The notes under the pieces are model-generated. The model searched no databases and was not told the origin of the DNA. It was given only the letters and a program-made list of their open reading frames with translations. Made by a program: the position numbers and the translations under genes. From Bacteroidales bacterium UBA1077 (GTDB lineage Bacteria > Bacteroidota > Bacteroidia > Bacteroidales > UBA932), in NCBI GenBank assembly GCA_002314195.1, contig DCCQ01000098.1:1886-15821 (forward strand): a DNA stretch of 13,936 nucleotides, read 5' to 3'. This document shows positions 1 through 8,160 of the stretch, piece by piece (position 1 is the first letter of the stretch; each line of letters opens with the position of its first letter).

Positions 1-1334
1 GAGGTCGCGCGCTCCGTCTCGACATATTCCCCCATCAGCTCTATGATGATGTACATCGCATACTGGAAGTCTTTCTCGCAGTCAGCCTGGATCTGGTAGT
101 TCGTCCTGGAGAAGAGGGTGTCCAGGCGGGTCATGAAGCTTTCCGGGTTGCCGGCCTCCACATCCATCGACATGAGGGAGATCAGGGTGTTGGTGGAGTC
201 GCTCTGGACCGGGGCGTAGTAACCCAGCAGGAAGTTGAGGAAGCCGTCCTTCACCTCCATGTTCGGGAAGCCGAGGGTGTAGAGGTTGAAACGCGGGTCG
301 AAGCCCTTGATGGTGAGGTAGCCGCTCTGGTAGAGCAGAGGGACGGGGTTCAGGAACGCCGTGTTCACGTCGGTCAGAAGCGATGAGCCCACGAGGTCGC
401 CCGACAGACGTGTCACGTCGTACGAGGTCTTCCTCATCACCTTGACCAGGAAGGACGGCGTGCCCGTCTCGAACCAATATTCCTTGAACTTAAGGCTGTC
501 AAATGTATTCAGGAGGCTGAATGGATTATAGACCCCAATTGAACCTTCGCAGAAATGATAGCCGTCGTACATCATGGCAAGTTTCTGACGGCACTCGTCG
601 TCGGAAAGTCCATTGGCTTCGGCGAGTTCCCTGACACTCTCCGAGAAATAGTCATTGAGGTCCATCTCCGAGATTCCGCAGATGTCCGTATAGCGCGCGT
701 CCATCGAGATGTCCTTCGGGTTGTTCAGGTCGCTGAACACGCTCATCTTGCCGAGCTTCGTGACCCCGGTGAGAAAGCCGAAGCGGATGTAAGCATCCTT
801 GGACTTCATCACGCCGTAGAAGCCCCGAAGCATCTCGCGCATCCTGTCCTGAAGCTCCGGACGGTCAAGGTTGTCGATGACAGGCTTGTCATACTCATCA
901 ATCAGGATGACTACCTGACGGCCGGTCTTCCCGTACGCGGCATCAATGATGTCCTTGAATCTGGCTGGATATGAGTCAAAACGTTTGGTGACACCAAATT
1001 TGGCCTCCATATTGGCTAAATGCTGAGACAGGGTGACATCCAATGCGGACTCGTCATTGTATGACTCTCCGCCCAGATCGAAGTGCAGCACCGGGTACTC
1101 AACCCAGTCCTTCTCCAGAGATTCTATAGCCAGCCCGTCGAACTGTTCCCTCTTCCCTTGGAAATACGCCTCCATCGTCGACACCAGCAGGCTCTTGCCG
1201 AACCGCCTCGGACGGCTCAGGAAGTAGTATTGACCGGTATGGGCAATCTTGTAAATGAGATCAGTCTTGTCAACATAGACGAACCCGCCTTGACGGATTT
1301 TCTCAAAACTTTGTATTCCAATCGGGTATAGCAT
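1..1334 (-). CDS. AAA-ATPase-like / PD-(D/E)XK nuclease family protein, copy 1 (3' end outside window)
   Basis: I translated this frame codon by codon from the ATG at 1332-1334 to the window edge. It is open throughout and gives the first 444 residues. It begins MLYPIGIQSFE, as the second copy at 6485-8026 does, and aligns to that copy without an indel. Visible motifs are the Walker A-like RPRRFGKS (about residues 41-48), Walker B VVILIDEYD (about 141-149) and the FGFLTGVTK segment (about 185), all typical of the AAA-ATPase_like family (PF09820). The window ends just before the RIDIL...EIK segment, so the expected C-terminal PD-(D/E)XK domain (PF08011) is cut off here; this is an edge effect and not a visible mutation. 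The family is often multicopy in Bacteroidota genomes and its biological role is poorly defined. The gene lies downstream of susD 1, separated from it by a terminator, and has its own -7 box. Confidence 0.9.
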   Translation of the reverse strand, partial: MLYPIGIQSFEKIRQGGFVYVDKTDLIYKIAHTGQYYFLSRPRRFGKSLLVSTMEAYFQGKREQFDGLAIESLEKDWVEYPVLHFDLGGESYNDESALDVTLSQHLANMEAKFGVTKRFDSYPARFKDIIDAAYGKTGRQVVILIDEYDKPVIDNLDRPELQDRMREMLRGFYGVMKSKDAYIRFGFLTGVTKLGKMSVFSDLNNPKDISMDARYTDICGISEMDLNDYFSESVRELAEANGLSDDECRQKLAMMYDGYHFCEGSIGVYNPFSLLNTFDSLKFKEYWFETGTPSFLVKVMRKTSYDVTRLSGDLVGSSLLTDVNTAFLNPVPLLYQSGYLTIKGFDPRFNLYTLGFPNMEVKDGFLNFLLGYYAPVQSDSTNTLISLMSMDVEAGNPESFMTRLDTLFSRTNYQIQADCEKDFQYAMYIIIELMGEYVETERAT

Positions 1335-1362
1335 ACGGACTGTTATTTTAACTCATTATCTG

Positions 1363-1370
1363 CAAAGATA
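1363..1370 (-). promoter_or_regulatory. -7 promoter box of ATPase copy 1
   Basis: The minus strand reads TATCTTTG, which fits the Bacteroidota -7 consensus TAnnTTTG. It lies 28 bases upstream of the ATG, leaving room for a short leader of about 20 nt. The same box sits at the same distance from the start of copy 2, inside a block identical between the two genes. I see no clear -33 TTTG/TTG element at the usual distance, so promoter strength is uncertain. No Shine-Dalgarno sequence precedes the start. Confidence 0.55.
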
Positions 1371-1476
1371 GAATTTTTTTGGCATAATGGTAATCCTTTA
1401 CGGGTATCGATTTAGTTGATGTCTTCCGACCTTGGGTGCTGCATACCACATACAGAAAGTCATTCTATTATATCAT
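1371..1476. other. Intergenic stretch between the susD 1 terminator and ATPase copy 1
   Basis: About 106 AT-rich bases with no convincing gene, repeat or RNA. Similarity to the upstream region of ATPase copy 2 stops abruptly at 1370. Confidence 0.5.
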
Positions 1477-1518
1477 AAAAAGTGGGGAACGGCTTAAGGA
1501 TGCCGTTTCCCACTTTTT
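1477..1518 (-). terminator. Intrinsic terminator after susD 1
   Basis: The arms at 1477-1493 and 1502-1518 are 17 nt each and pair around an 8-nt loop (ttaaggat). There is one imperfect position, G1487 against T1508. The stem has a GC-rich core and A/T-rich outer pairs, and on the minus strand it ends in a run of Ts followed by ATGATA. It lies 20 bases beyond the susD 1 stop codon. The other strand also ends in Ts, so it could act in both directions, though no convergent gene is present. Confidence 0.85.
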
Positions 1519-1537
1519 CAATGCGGGTCAATCGCTA

Positions 1538-3187
1538 CTATTCGGCTTTTTCGCTTCCGCCGCCTATGGCACCGTTGTAGAGAGTCTCTTTTTCAGGATA
1601 GACATAGGTCCAGCCATTGTTCGCGTCAACATCAATCTTTACAGCGATAGCTTGGTGAACACTTCCGCCATCTTTGAGTGACTTCCTGTTGATCGGAAGT
1701 TTCCAACGCTTGTAGTCGCTGAATCCGAATCCCTCACCCCAAAGTTCAAGCTCGCGATAGTTCCTGATGTCCTTGATCAGAGCCTCGCCTGTCGTCGTGC
1801 AGTTGTAGGTGGTTCTGCCAGTCTCAACATTTAACTTGTTAAGAGCATCCTGCGCCGCGGTCTCATTGCCAAGATAATAGTTGGCCTCGGCTTCTATGAG
1901 AACCATCTCTGAAGTTCTGATGAAAGGAAGATAGCCAACACCAGGGGTCCCGAAAACATAATATTTAATATGGTCTCCGAGTCTATAGTATCCTGCTGCC
2001 AATGGAGTCGAGAACCCACTTACAGTCTTTGAAGCAACAAAATCCGCAACTTCTCTAAACAAATCCTTGTTCGTATAGACTTTTTTGTTCTGATTTACCT
2101 TAAACCCAAGATAACCTTGAGTTTCATCCACATCACCTTCCTTGTATGAAGGGAATTTGTCAAGAGTAAGGAACAACGCCTTACGGACATCATTGTTGTC
2201 CGTAATCTGGTCTGTCAGCTCCGTGTTGATTCCCCCAGCACCGTTTGATGAGCGAGAGGCGTAATAGCCGTTGCAAGAGAACATCGTTCCATAAGTCCAG
2301 TACCATTGATTCTCTGTCTCATCACCGAAACTGCCAAAGAGCCATTCACTGTTAGGTCTGCAGAAACCGTCATTGTAGGCCTCTCCTTTCACAAGTGGGA
2401 ATCCTTCTTCAGCAAGTTTCGCCTCTGAAAGAGCCTTGGCGTAATCTTGTCTGGTAAGGGCAGCTCTGGCATAGACAGCGTGCGCCACGTTTACATTAGG
2501 AATCCACACATCGCCTTTTTCGCGGGTTACTTTCCCTGCTTTGCCGAAATTTGTGATGGCCTCATCACAGTCTGCATAAATCTGTGCATAAACCTCGGCT
2601 TGAGAAGAGACAGGGAGGTCTCCTGTGGATACGTCAAGTCGCAGCGGCAATCCATCACTTGCTCCGTTATTTGAGTCTGTCCATCGCTTTGCATAGTACT
2701 GGAGAAGCTTTTGGTAGCCGTATGCCCTGAAAGTAAGCGCGGCTCCCTTGACGAACGCTTTTTCTTCATCCGTGGCCATTCCTGCATCAATCTTGGACAA
2801 GATCTCATTGGCTTGTCCGATGAGATTGTAATAATAGTACCAAGCATATATACTGTATTTGATGGTCTTGTTGTTACAGAATCCCATGTTGTGAACTGTT
2901 GACCATCCTGTAGCATATGCATTATAGGTGTAGTCCTGGCTTGGATAGTTCTCAAAAAGACGGATCACGGCATTCTCGCCACAGTCTCCTTGGCTGCCCA
3001 TATACTGTTGTGTGCACATGGTCTCGGCGATTCCGTTCAACGACGCATAGGCATTTTTGTAGTTGTTTGCCGAGAGATCCTCCCTTAAGGAATCAGTCGG
3101 TGACGTGTTGAGGTAGTCCTTTCCGCAAGATGACACGATGACCGCACCAGCGGCGAAAACGCCAAATATTTTAATAAAAGATTTCAT
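1538..3187 (-). CDS. SusD/RagB-family outer-membrane nutrient-binding lipoprotein (pair 1)
   Basis: This is a surface lipoprotein expected to form the ligand-binding lid over the SusC-type porin encoded just upstream. It starts with a lipoprotein signal (MKSFIKIFGVFAAGAVIVSSC) whose lipobox VSSC places the acylated cysteine at residue 21. The N-terminal helical part has typical SusD-like_3 (PF14322) text such as NLIGQANEIL and GAALTFRAYGYQKLL. The C-terminal part carries the SusD_RagB (PF07980) landmark IRNYRELELWGEGFGFSDYK followed by RW. The mature length (about 530 aa) is normal. In-frame ATGs exist at 3202, 3193 and 3187. I chose 3187 because it gives the cleanest signal peptide, with an A/G-rich stretch upstream, but 3202 (554 aa, no visible ribosome site) cannot be excluded. 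It follows susC 1 by 13-28 bases and is followed by a strong terminator, so it ends a two-gene operon. The substrate is unknown. Confidence 0.93.
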   Translation of the reverse strand: MKSFIKIFGVFAAGAVIVSSCGKDYLNTSPTDSLREDLSANNYKNAYASLNGIAETMCTQQYMGSQGDCGENAVIRLFENYPSQDYTYNAYATGWSTVHNMGFCNNKTIKYSIYAWYYYYNLIGQANEILSKIDAGMATDEEKAFVKGAALTFRAYGYQKLLQYYAKRWTDSNNGASDGLPLRLDVSTGDLPVSSQAEVYAQIYADCDEAITNFGKAGKVTREKGDVWIPNVNVAHAVYARAALTRQDYAKALSEAKLAEEGFPLVKGEAYNDGFCRPNSEWLFGSFGDETENQWYWTYGTMFSCNGYYASRSSNGAGGINTELTDQITDNNDVRKALFLTLDKFPSYKEGDVDETQGYLGFKVNQNKKVYTNKDLFREVADFVASKTVSGFSTPLAAGYYRLGDHIKYYVFGTPGVGYLPFIRTSEMVLIEAEANYYLGNETAAQDALNKLNVETGRTTYNCTTTGEALIKDIRNYRELELWGEGFGFSDYKRWKLPINRKSLKDGGSVHQAIAVKIDVDANNGWTYVYPEKETLYNGAIGGGSEKAE

Positions 3188-3215
3188 ATTCATTTCTTTC
3201 ATTTAATGGTTTGGA

Positions 3216-6200
3216 TTAAAGATCGAGGGTAACACCAAGGTTGAACACCCGCGCGGTTCCATAGGTGTCGTCTGACTCCCCGTTGAAAGAGAACTGAGGG
3301 TTCATACCCTTGAGGGATGTTATGGTGACAAGATTCTCCACACTTGCGTTGAGGAGGATGCCCTTGACATTGATCTTGTCAGTCCATCTCTTAGGAAGCC
3401 TGTACCCAAGATTGATGTTCTTCACCACAAAATATGACGCATCCTGAAGCCAGCGGCTTCCGGCCGCATTGTTATACTTGCTTCTCTCAAAGTCAACAAT
3501 CGGAATCCCGTCAGGGTCGATTCTGTTGGCCTCCGTCATGCCGGCAGGCTGAGCAGTCCATGATTTAAGGATGTCTTTATGATTTTGCTGCGAACTGGAT
3601 GCACTGGAAGTGGACATGAGAGTGGCGTAAGAACTGTCGTAAACTTTTCCGCCAAGGCTGTAGGTGAACAGGGCGCTCAGAGTGAAATTCTTCCATGTGA
3701 TGGCTGTGTTGAAAGAACCGTAAGCCCAAGGGATTGCGGATCCGCACCATTCACGTGAAGCATAGTTGTAGTTATATGTGTAGTCCTTGCCGTTTATTGT
3801 GACCAGTTCTCCAGCTTTTTCCGCTGCTGCCTTCATGTCAGGATCAAGGTTGTAGACAGAGTATCCATTTGTTTGATCGACACCTATGAACTTATAAGCA
3901 TAGAATTCATAGACGGAATGTCCTTCCTCATACCTTCTGGTGGAGTTGACTGAGATTGGCTTGTGATCAGGAAGAGTTATGATCTTGTTTTTAAGGAAAG
4001 TCACGTCCATTCCTACGTTCCAAAGCCAATGGCCGTTTCTGATGACATCAACATCTGTCGAGAACTCGATTCCTCGGTTGGAGACAGACCCGATATTTTT
4101 GCTGATGGTCATGTTCCAGTCATCTTCCTGATGTGACCATGATCCGGCGGAGAGAGGAAGTGGAACATCGAACAGCAGGTCTTTTGACCTCTTGTCAAAA
4201 TATCCTAAACTGAAGTTGACTCTGTCAAACGCGCGCCCCTCAACAGCCACATCAATCGTCTGAGTGGTTTCCCATTTGATGTCATTAGCGACAAGGCTTT
4301 TCTTCAAAAGGGCAGGCTTACCTCCATTCTTGTCAATTTCATAGAGACCTTGATAACCATAAAGGCCAACTCCCGCGTCATTACCAACCTCGCCGAAAGC
4401 AGCACGGAGTTTGAGTGCATCGATCTTGTCAACGTTTGCCATAAAGTTCTCTTTCTTTATGTTCCAGTTCGCTCCGACAGAGAAGAAATTACCCCAACGG
4501 TTGTCCGGATGGAACCTTGAAGATCCGTCACGACGGATGGATGCATCGAAGAAGTACTTCTCGGCGTAGTTATAACGTACTCGCGCAAGATATGACTCTG
4601 TTTTATAAGTATCATTGAAACCATACACATAGGAATTGCTCAGGAAATTACCAATAACAAGAATTCCGGGAACCGCCATATCAGTGTTCATGGTTGATTG
4701 GTACTTTCTGAGATAAGAATAGTTCTCGTGTCCCGCGAGCACGTCAACATGATGAGATCCAAATTCACGTTCCCAGTTCAGCATTTCAGAAAGGGTGTAG
4801 TCGTGGTAGCGATAGTTTGTGTTCGTGAAGCGGCCGTTGTTCGCTGCTCCGTCACCTATATCAGGGTTGTTATACTTTTCCGTGGATGTCGTTGAATGGT
4901 TTACGATTCCCTTAACAGTGGCGGAGAAGCCGTAAGGAAGTGTAATGGTTGCGAAAGCCTGTCCGCCCAAAACATTACGATGCGAGTTCTGTCGGTCGGT
5001 CCTGAGTTCGTAGGCAATGTTTCTGTTGTCCAGATAGTCAGCCTTGGTGTCATACTGCTTCTCCCCGTTGGCGTCAAGAGCGAAAGAGCCATCGGCATTG
5101 TGGAGATAGTAAGGGTAGATGGGAGCCGTATACCTTGCGATGTAGAACGGATTTGCATAGTAACTTCCGGTCGCGTTATCATTGAAGTTGCGCTCGGAAA
5201 CTGTCGCATTGACATTTACCCCTGCCTTGAACCACTTGTTAGGGGTAAATGAGGTGTTGATGCGGCCCGTCATTCTCTCATAGCCGCTGGCCACGATGTA
5301 ACCCTGCTCGTTGGTGTAACCAAGGGAAGCGTACACATTGAATTTGCTGGAAGCGACACTCCCTGAAACTGAGTAGTCCTGACGGTAACCGGTGCGCTCC
5401 ACGGCATCGAACCAGTTGAGGTCATTGTAAATACTTTTACGTTTGGCCACAAGTTTACCATTAGCGTCAAAAAGGGCGTTATCATCCGCATCAAAGATGT
5501 TTAGCTTCGCATAGTCGGAGATAAGATATTCAGAAGCATAAGCGGCAGCCTGCGCCTGATCACCACCAAAATAGTGGGCTGCGTAGTTCTTCATCGCGGT
5601 CCAGGAAACCTCCATCCATTCCTCTGGATTGAGGGTCTCATATTCAGGAAGTCCTCTGGTGTAGACACCTTGATTGATTTTGACCGTGATGGACGGGTCT
5701 GTCGAGCCGCGTCCGCTCTTGGTGGTGATGAGGACGACTCCGTTGGCGGCGCGGTTGCCGTATAGGGCGGATGAAGCCGCGTCCTTCAGAACGGAGATGC
5801 TGGCGATGTCCGCAGGATTTATCTCGGCGATGTTGCCCTCGAACGGCGCCCCGTCCAAAACGAACAGAGGAGTGTTGGAGCCGTTTACGGAACCGAATCC
5901 ACGGATTCGGATTGTAGGGGCGGCTCCAGGTTCACCATAGGTGTTGTTGACCTGCACGCCTGGGGCGGCCCCCTCAAGGGCACCGGTGGCAGATGTGGTG
6001 GTGCGCAGCTCAAGTTTCTTCTCGTCGATCTGTGCGACAGAGCCTGTTATGGACTCCCTCTTCTGAGTACCATAGGCCACAACGACAGTCTCGTTGATTG
6101 AATTCGCTTCCGCAAGTAGCGTGACAGAGACATACGGAGCGATCTTGACAGTCTGCGGTCTCATCCCGAGGAAGGAGATCTCAAGTTCTGTGGCGTTGGC

Positions 6201-6398
6201 CGGGACATTTGCGATGGAGAACTTACCGCTTGCGTCCGCATAGGTTCCGATGGTTGTCCCGGGAACGACGATGGAGGCACCTGCTACTGGCTGTCCATCA
6301 TCAGAGTTTACGACACCAGAAACATTCTGGGTCTGGGCGAATGCCGCACCTATGCTGACAAGCAGGCACAGCGCGATTGTTAGTAATTTTTTACCCAT
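3216..6398 (-). CDS. SusC/RagA-family TonB-dependent outer-membrane transporter (pair 1)
   Basis: This is an outer-membrane beta-barrel that imports large nutrients using TonB energy, together with the adjacent SusD. From the chosen start (1060 aa) the order is: a signal peptide MGKKLLTIALCLLVSIGAAFA with cleavage before Q22; a carboxypeptidase-D-regulatory-like domain (about 25-97); a TonB-box-like segment NETVVVAYG (about 102-110); a plug domain with the SusC signature SISVLKDAASSALYGNRAAN; then the long barrel. The last residues are FNLGVTLDL, so the usual terminal aromatic residue is missing. An ATG at 6440 adds 14 residues. I prefer 6398 because a standard signal peptide begins there and because the sequence around it is nearly identical to the start of susC 2. 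The gene lies 86 bases after the stop of the ATPase gene on the same strand with no clear terminator between, so read-through is possible. The substrate is not evident. Confidence 0.93.
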   Translation of the reverse strand: MGKKLLTIALCLLVSIGAAFAQTQNVSGVVNSDDGQPVAGASIVVPGTTIGTYADASGKFSIANVPANATELEISFLGMRPQTVKIAPYVSVTLLAEANSINETVVVAYGTQKRESITGSVAQIDEKKLELRTTTSATGALEGAAPGVQVNNTYGEPGAAPTIRIRGFGSVNGSNTPLFVLDGAPFEGNIAEINPADIASISVLKDAASSALYGNRAANGVVLITTKSGRGSTDPSITVKINQGVYTRGLPEYETLNPEEWMEVSWTAMKNYAAHYFGGDQAQAAAYASEYLISDYAKLNIFDADDNALFDANGKLVAKRKSIYNDLNWFDAVERTGYRQDYSVSGSVASSKFNVYASLGYTNEQGYIVASGYERMTGRINTSFTPNKWFKAGVNVNATVSERNFNDNATGSYYANPFYIARYTAPIYPYYLHNADGSFALDANGEKQYDTKADYLDNRNIAYELRTDRQNSHRNVLGGQAFATITLPYGFSATVKGIVNHSTTSTEKYNNPDIGDGAANNGRFTNTNYRYHDYTLSEMLNWEREFGSHHVDVLAGHENYSYLRKYQSTMNTDMAVPGILVIGNFLSNSYVYGFNDTYKTESYLARVRYNYAEKYFFDASIRRDGSSRFHPDNRWGNFFSVGANWNIKKENFMANVDKIDALKLRAAFGEVGNDAGVGLYGYQGLYEIDKNGGKPALLKKSLVANDIKWETTQTIDVAVEGRAFDRVNFSLGYFDKRSKDLLFDVPLPLSAGSWSHQEDDWNMTISKNIGSVSNRGIEFSTDVDVIRNGHWLWNVGMDVTFLKNKIITLPDHKPISVNSTRRYEEGHSVYEFYAYKFIGVDQTNGYSVYNLDPDMKAAAEKAGELVTINGKDYTYNYNYASREWCGSAIPWAYGSFNTAITWKNFTLSALFTYSLGGKVYDSSYATLMSTSSASSSQQNHKDILKSWTAQPAGMTEANRIDPDGIPIVDFERSKYNNAAGSRWLQDASYFVVKNINLGYRLPKRWTDKINVKGILLNASVENLVTITSLKGMNPQFSFNGESDDTYGTARVFNLGVTLDL

Positions 6399-6408
6399 AA
6401 GCTTAAAA
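6387..6408 (-). promoter_or_regulatory. Start-region sequence of susC 1 shared with susC 2
   Basis: On the minus strand TTTTARGCTTATGRGT followed by six As is shared by the two susC starts (here and at 13842-13863) with only two differences in 22 positions. It covers ten leader bases, the ATG and the next codons. It supports the start choice and may be a translation-initiation element. There is no classical Shine-Dalgarno sequence here. Confidence 0.4.
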
Positions 6409-6484
6409 CTTTTGTTAAACCTGACGTTTAGCAAAAGCAAGCCTTAGGCAATGATGGCACTATGGGTTTTATTTGACAGGCCGA
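6409..6484 (-). other. susC 1 leader / gap after ATPase copy 2
   Basis: This is the only space available for a dedicated susC 1 promoter. I found no good TAnnTTTG box; the nearest is TGCTTTTG on the minus strand. I also found no terminator with a U-tract. Transcription may therefore come from a promoter I cannot recognise, or from the ATPase gene upstream. Confidence 0.4.
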
Positions 6485-8026
6485 TCAGATGACCTTCCAG
6501 CCGTTGATGCGGCGGTTCGTTGTGGAGAAGTTGACACCTATCTTGAATATCTTCCTGTGGTCGTCGGCGAACGGTCGTGCATAGCCCTTCTCCTCGATCT
6601 GGGCCAGGGCGTCGTCCGGTGTGGAGTCGGTCTTGATCTCGATGACATAGACGTAGTCCTTGGTCTTTATGAGGATGTCTATGCGGCCGTTGGAGGTCGC
6701 GCGCTCCGTCTCGACATATTCCCCCATCAGCTCGATGATGATGTACATCGCGTACTGGAAGTCCTTCTCGCTCTCTCCCTGGATCCGGTAGTCCGTCCTG
6801 GCGAAGAGGGCGTCCAGGCGGGCCATGAAGCTTTCCGGGGCGCCACCACGGATGTCCTTGGTCATGCGCGAGATGAGCATCATCGGGGTCTCGGAGCCCA
6901 CTGGGGTGTAATACGGCATCAGATAGTTCAGGAAACCGTGCTTCACCTCCCTGTTCGGGAAGCCCAGACGATACATCTGGAAATCCTCGTCGTAGCCCTT
7001 GATGGTGAGGTAGCCGCTCTGGTAGAGGAGCGGGACGGGGTTAAGGAACGCCGAGCTGATGTCTGTAAGAAGCGAGGAGTCGGCCTCCTGCTCCGACAGG
7101 CTCGTGATGTCGTAGGAGGTGTTCTTCATTACCTTGACTAGGAAAGATGGGGTACCAGTCTCGAACCAGTACTCCTTGAACTTAAGGCTGTCAAATGTGT
7201 TCAAGAGACTGAATGGATTATATATCCCGATTGAATCTTCGCAGAAATGATAGCCATCGTACATCAGGGCAAGTTTCTGCCGGCACTCTTCTTCGGAAAG
7301 GCCATTGGCCTCAGCAAGTTCCCTAACACTATCTGAGAAATAGTCTTTGAGATCCGCCTCTGAAATTCCGCAGATGTCAGTATAGCGCGCGTCCATCGAG
7401 ATGTCCTTCAGGTTGTTCAGGTCGCTGAACACGCTCATCTTCCCGATCTTCGTGACCCCGGTGAGGAAGCCGAAGCGGATGCAAGCATCCTTGGACTTCA
7501 TCACGCCGTAGAAGCCGCGGAGCGTCTCGCGCATTTTGTCCTGAAGCTCCGGACGGTCAAGGTTGTCGATGACCGGCTTGTCATATTCATCAATCAGGAT
7601 GACGACCTGACGGCCGGTCTTGTTGAAGGCGCACTCTATCAGGTTGTCGAAGCGGACTGAAAAAGTTTTGTATTTTTTCACAACGCCAAATCGTGATTCA
7701 AGGGTTTCCAGTTGTCTCCCGATTTTATCATTCAACGCCTCCATGTCAGTGTAGCTGGCTCCGCTCAGGTCGAAGTGCAGCACCGGGCACTCGACCCAGT
7801 CCTTCTCCAGAGATTCTATAGCCAGCCCCTCGAACAGTTCCTTTTTCCCTTGGAAATACGCCTCCATCGTCGACACCAGCAGGCTCTTTCCAAACCGTCT
7901 CGGACGGCTCAGGAAGTAATATTTCCCTGTCGCAGCCAGCTTGTAAATCAGCTCGGTCTTGTCGACATAGACATACCCGCCCCTGCGGATGTCCTCAAAA
8001 CTCTGTATTCCAATCGGGTATAGCAT
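6485..8026 (-). CDS. AAA-ATPase-like / PD-(D/E)XK nuclease family protein, copy 2 (complete)
   Basis: The protein has 513 aa and looks complete. The N-terminal AAA-ATPase_like domain (PF09820) shows the Walker A-like RPRRFGKS at residues 41-48, Walker B VVILIDEYD at 141-149 and FGFLTGVTK near 185. The C-terminal PD-(D/E)XK nuclease-like domain (PF08011) shows RIDIL with D450, then VIEIK with E463 and K465, and the family's QIEEKGY motif with Q476. All key catalytic positions look preserved. No signal peptide or membrane segment is seen, so it is probably cytoplasmic. The family is common and multicopy in Bacteroidota, but its function is not established; a nucleic-acid or mobile-element role is only inference. 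The start is supported by identity with copy 1 through the promoter. It lies between the two SusCD pairs and ends 86 bases before susC 1. GC content varies along the gene. Confidence 0.93.
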   Translation of the reverse strand: MLYPIGIQSFEDIRRGGYVYVDKTELIYKLAATGKYYFLSRPRRFGKSLLVSTMEAYFQGKKELFEGLAIESLEKDWVECPVLHFDLSGASYTDMEALNDKIGRQLETLESRFGVVKKYKTFSVRFDNLIECAFNKTGRQVVILIDEYDKPVIDNLDRPELQDKMRETLRGFYGVMKSKDACIRFGFLTGVTKIGKMSVFSDLNNLKDISMDARYTDICGISEADLKDYFSDSVRELAEANGLSEEECRQKLALMYDGYHFCEDSIGIYNPFSLLNTFDSLKFKEYWFETGTPSFLVKVMKNTSYDITSLSEQEADSSLLTDISSAFLNPVPLLYQSGYLTIKGYDEDFQMYRLGFPNREVKHGFLNYLMPYYTPVGSETPMMLISRMTKDIRGGAPESFMARLDALFARTDYRIQGESEKDFQYAMYIIIELMGEYVETERATSNGRIDILIKTKDYVYVIEIKTDSTPDDALAQIEEKGYARPFADDHRKIFKIGVNFSTTNRRINGWKVI

Positions 8027-8054
8027 ACGGACTGTTATTTTAACTCATTATCTG

Positions 8055-8062
8055 CAAAGATA
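8055..8062 (-). promoter_or_regulatory. -7 promoter box of ATPase copy 2
   Basis: TATCTTTG on the minus strand matches the Bacteroidota -7 consensus and lies 28 bases upstream of the ATG. It is the upstream edge of a 59-bp block identical to copy 1. The IS66-like element begins 12 bases further upstream, so the region where a -33 element would lie is element sequence. I see no clear -33 box there. Confidence 0.55.
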
Positions 8063-8074
8063 AGAAAACTTTTC

Positions 8075-8147
8075 GTGAGCATCCGATAAAACGCGACTGC
8101 TATTTGTCTCCAGCATGGTATGACTTTGTCGAAAAATCAAAGTTATA
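8075..8147 (+). repeat. Left inverted repeat of the IS66-like element
   Basis: It starts GTGAGCATCCGA and includes the conserved block TGTCTCCAGC. It matches the reverse complement of 8872-8945, with 45 of the first 57 positions identical and the match continuing through an A-rich run with one gap. The outer edge lies 12 bases from the -7 box of ATPase copy 2. Confidence 0.8.
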
Positions 8148-8160
8148 TGCCTACCCACTG

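Noticed and set aside
1..1334. ATPase copy 1 as a pseudogene
   Set aside because: Codon-by-codon reading found no stop or indel. It only appears incomplete because the window ends before its 3' end.
6399..6484. Invertible promoter controlling susC 1
   Set aside because: Phase-variable SusC genes occur in Bacteroides, but no inverted-repeat pair brackets this short leader and no recombinase gene is in the window.
6473..7141. Long plus-strand open frame opposite ATPase copy 2
   Set aside because: It is antisense to a clearly conserved gene, lacks recognisable motifs, and is explained by the GC-rich codon use of the real gene. The same holds for the plus-strand frame at 555-974 opposite copy 1.
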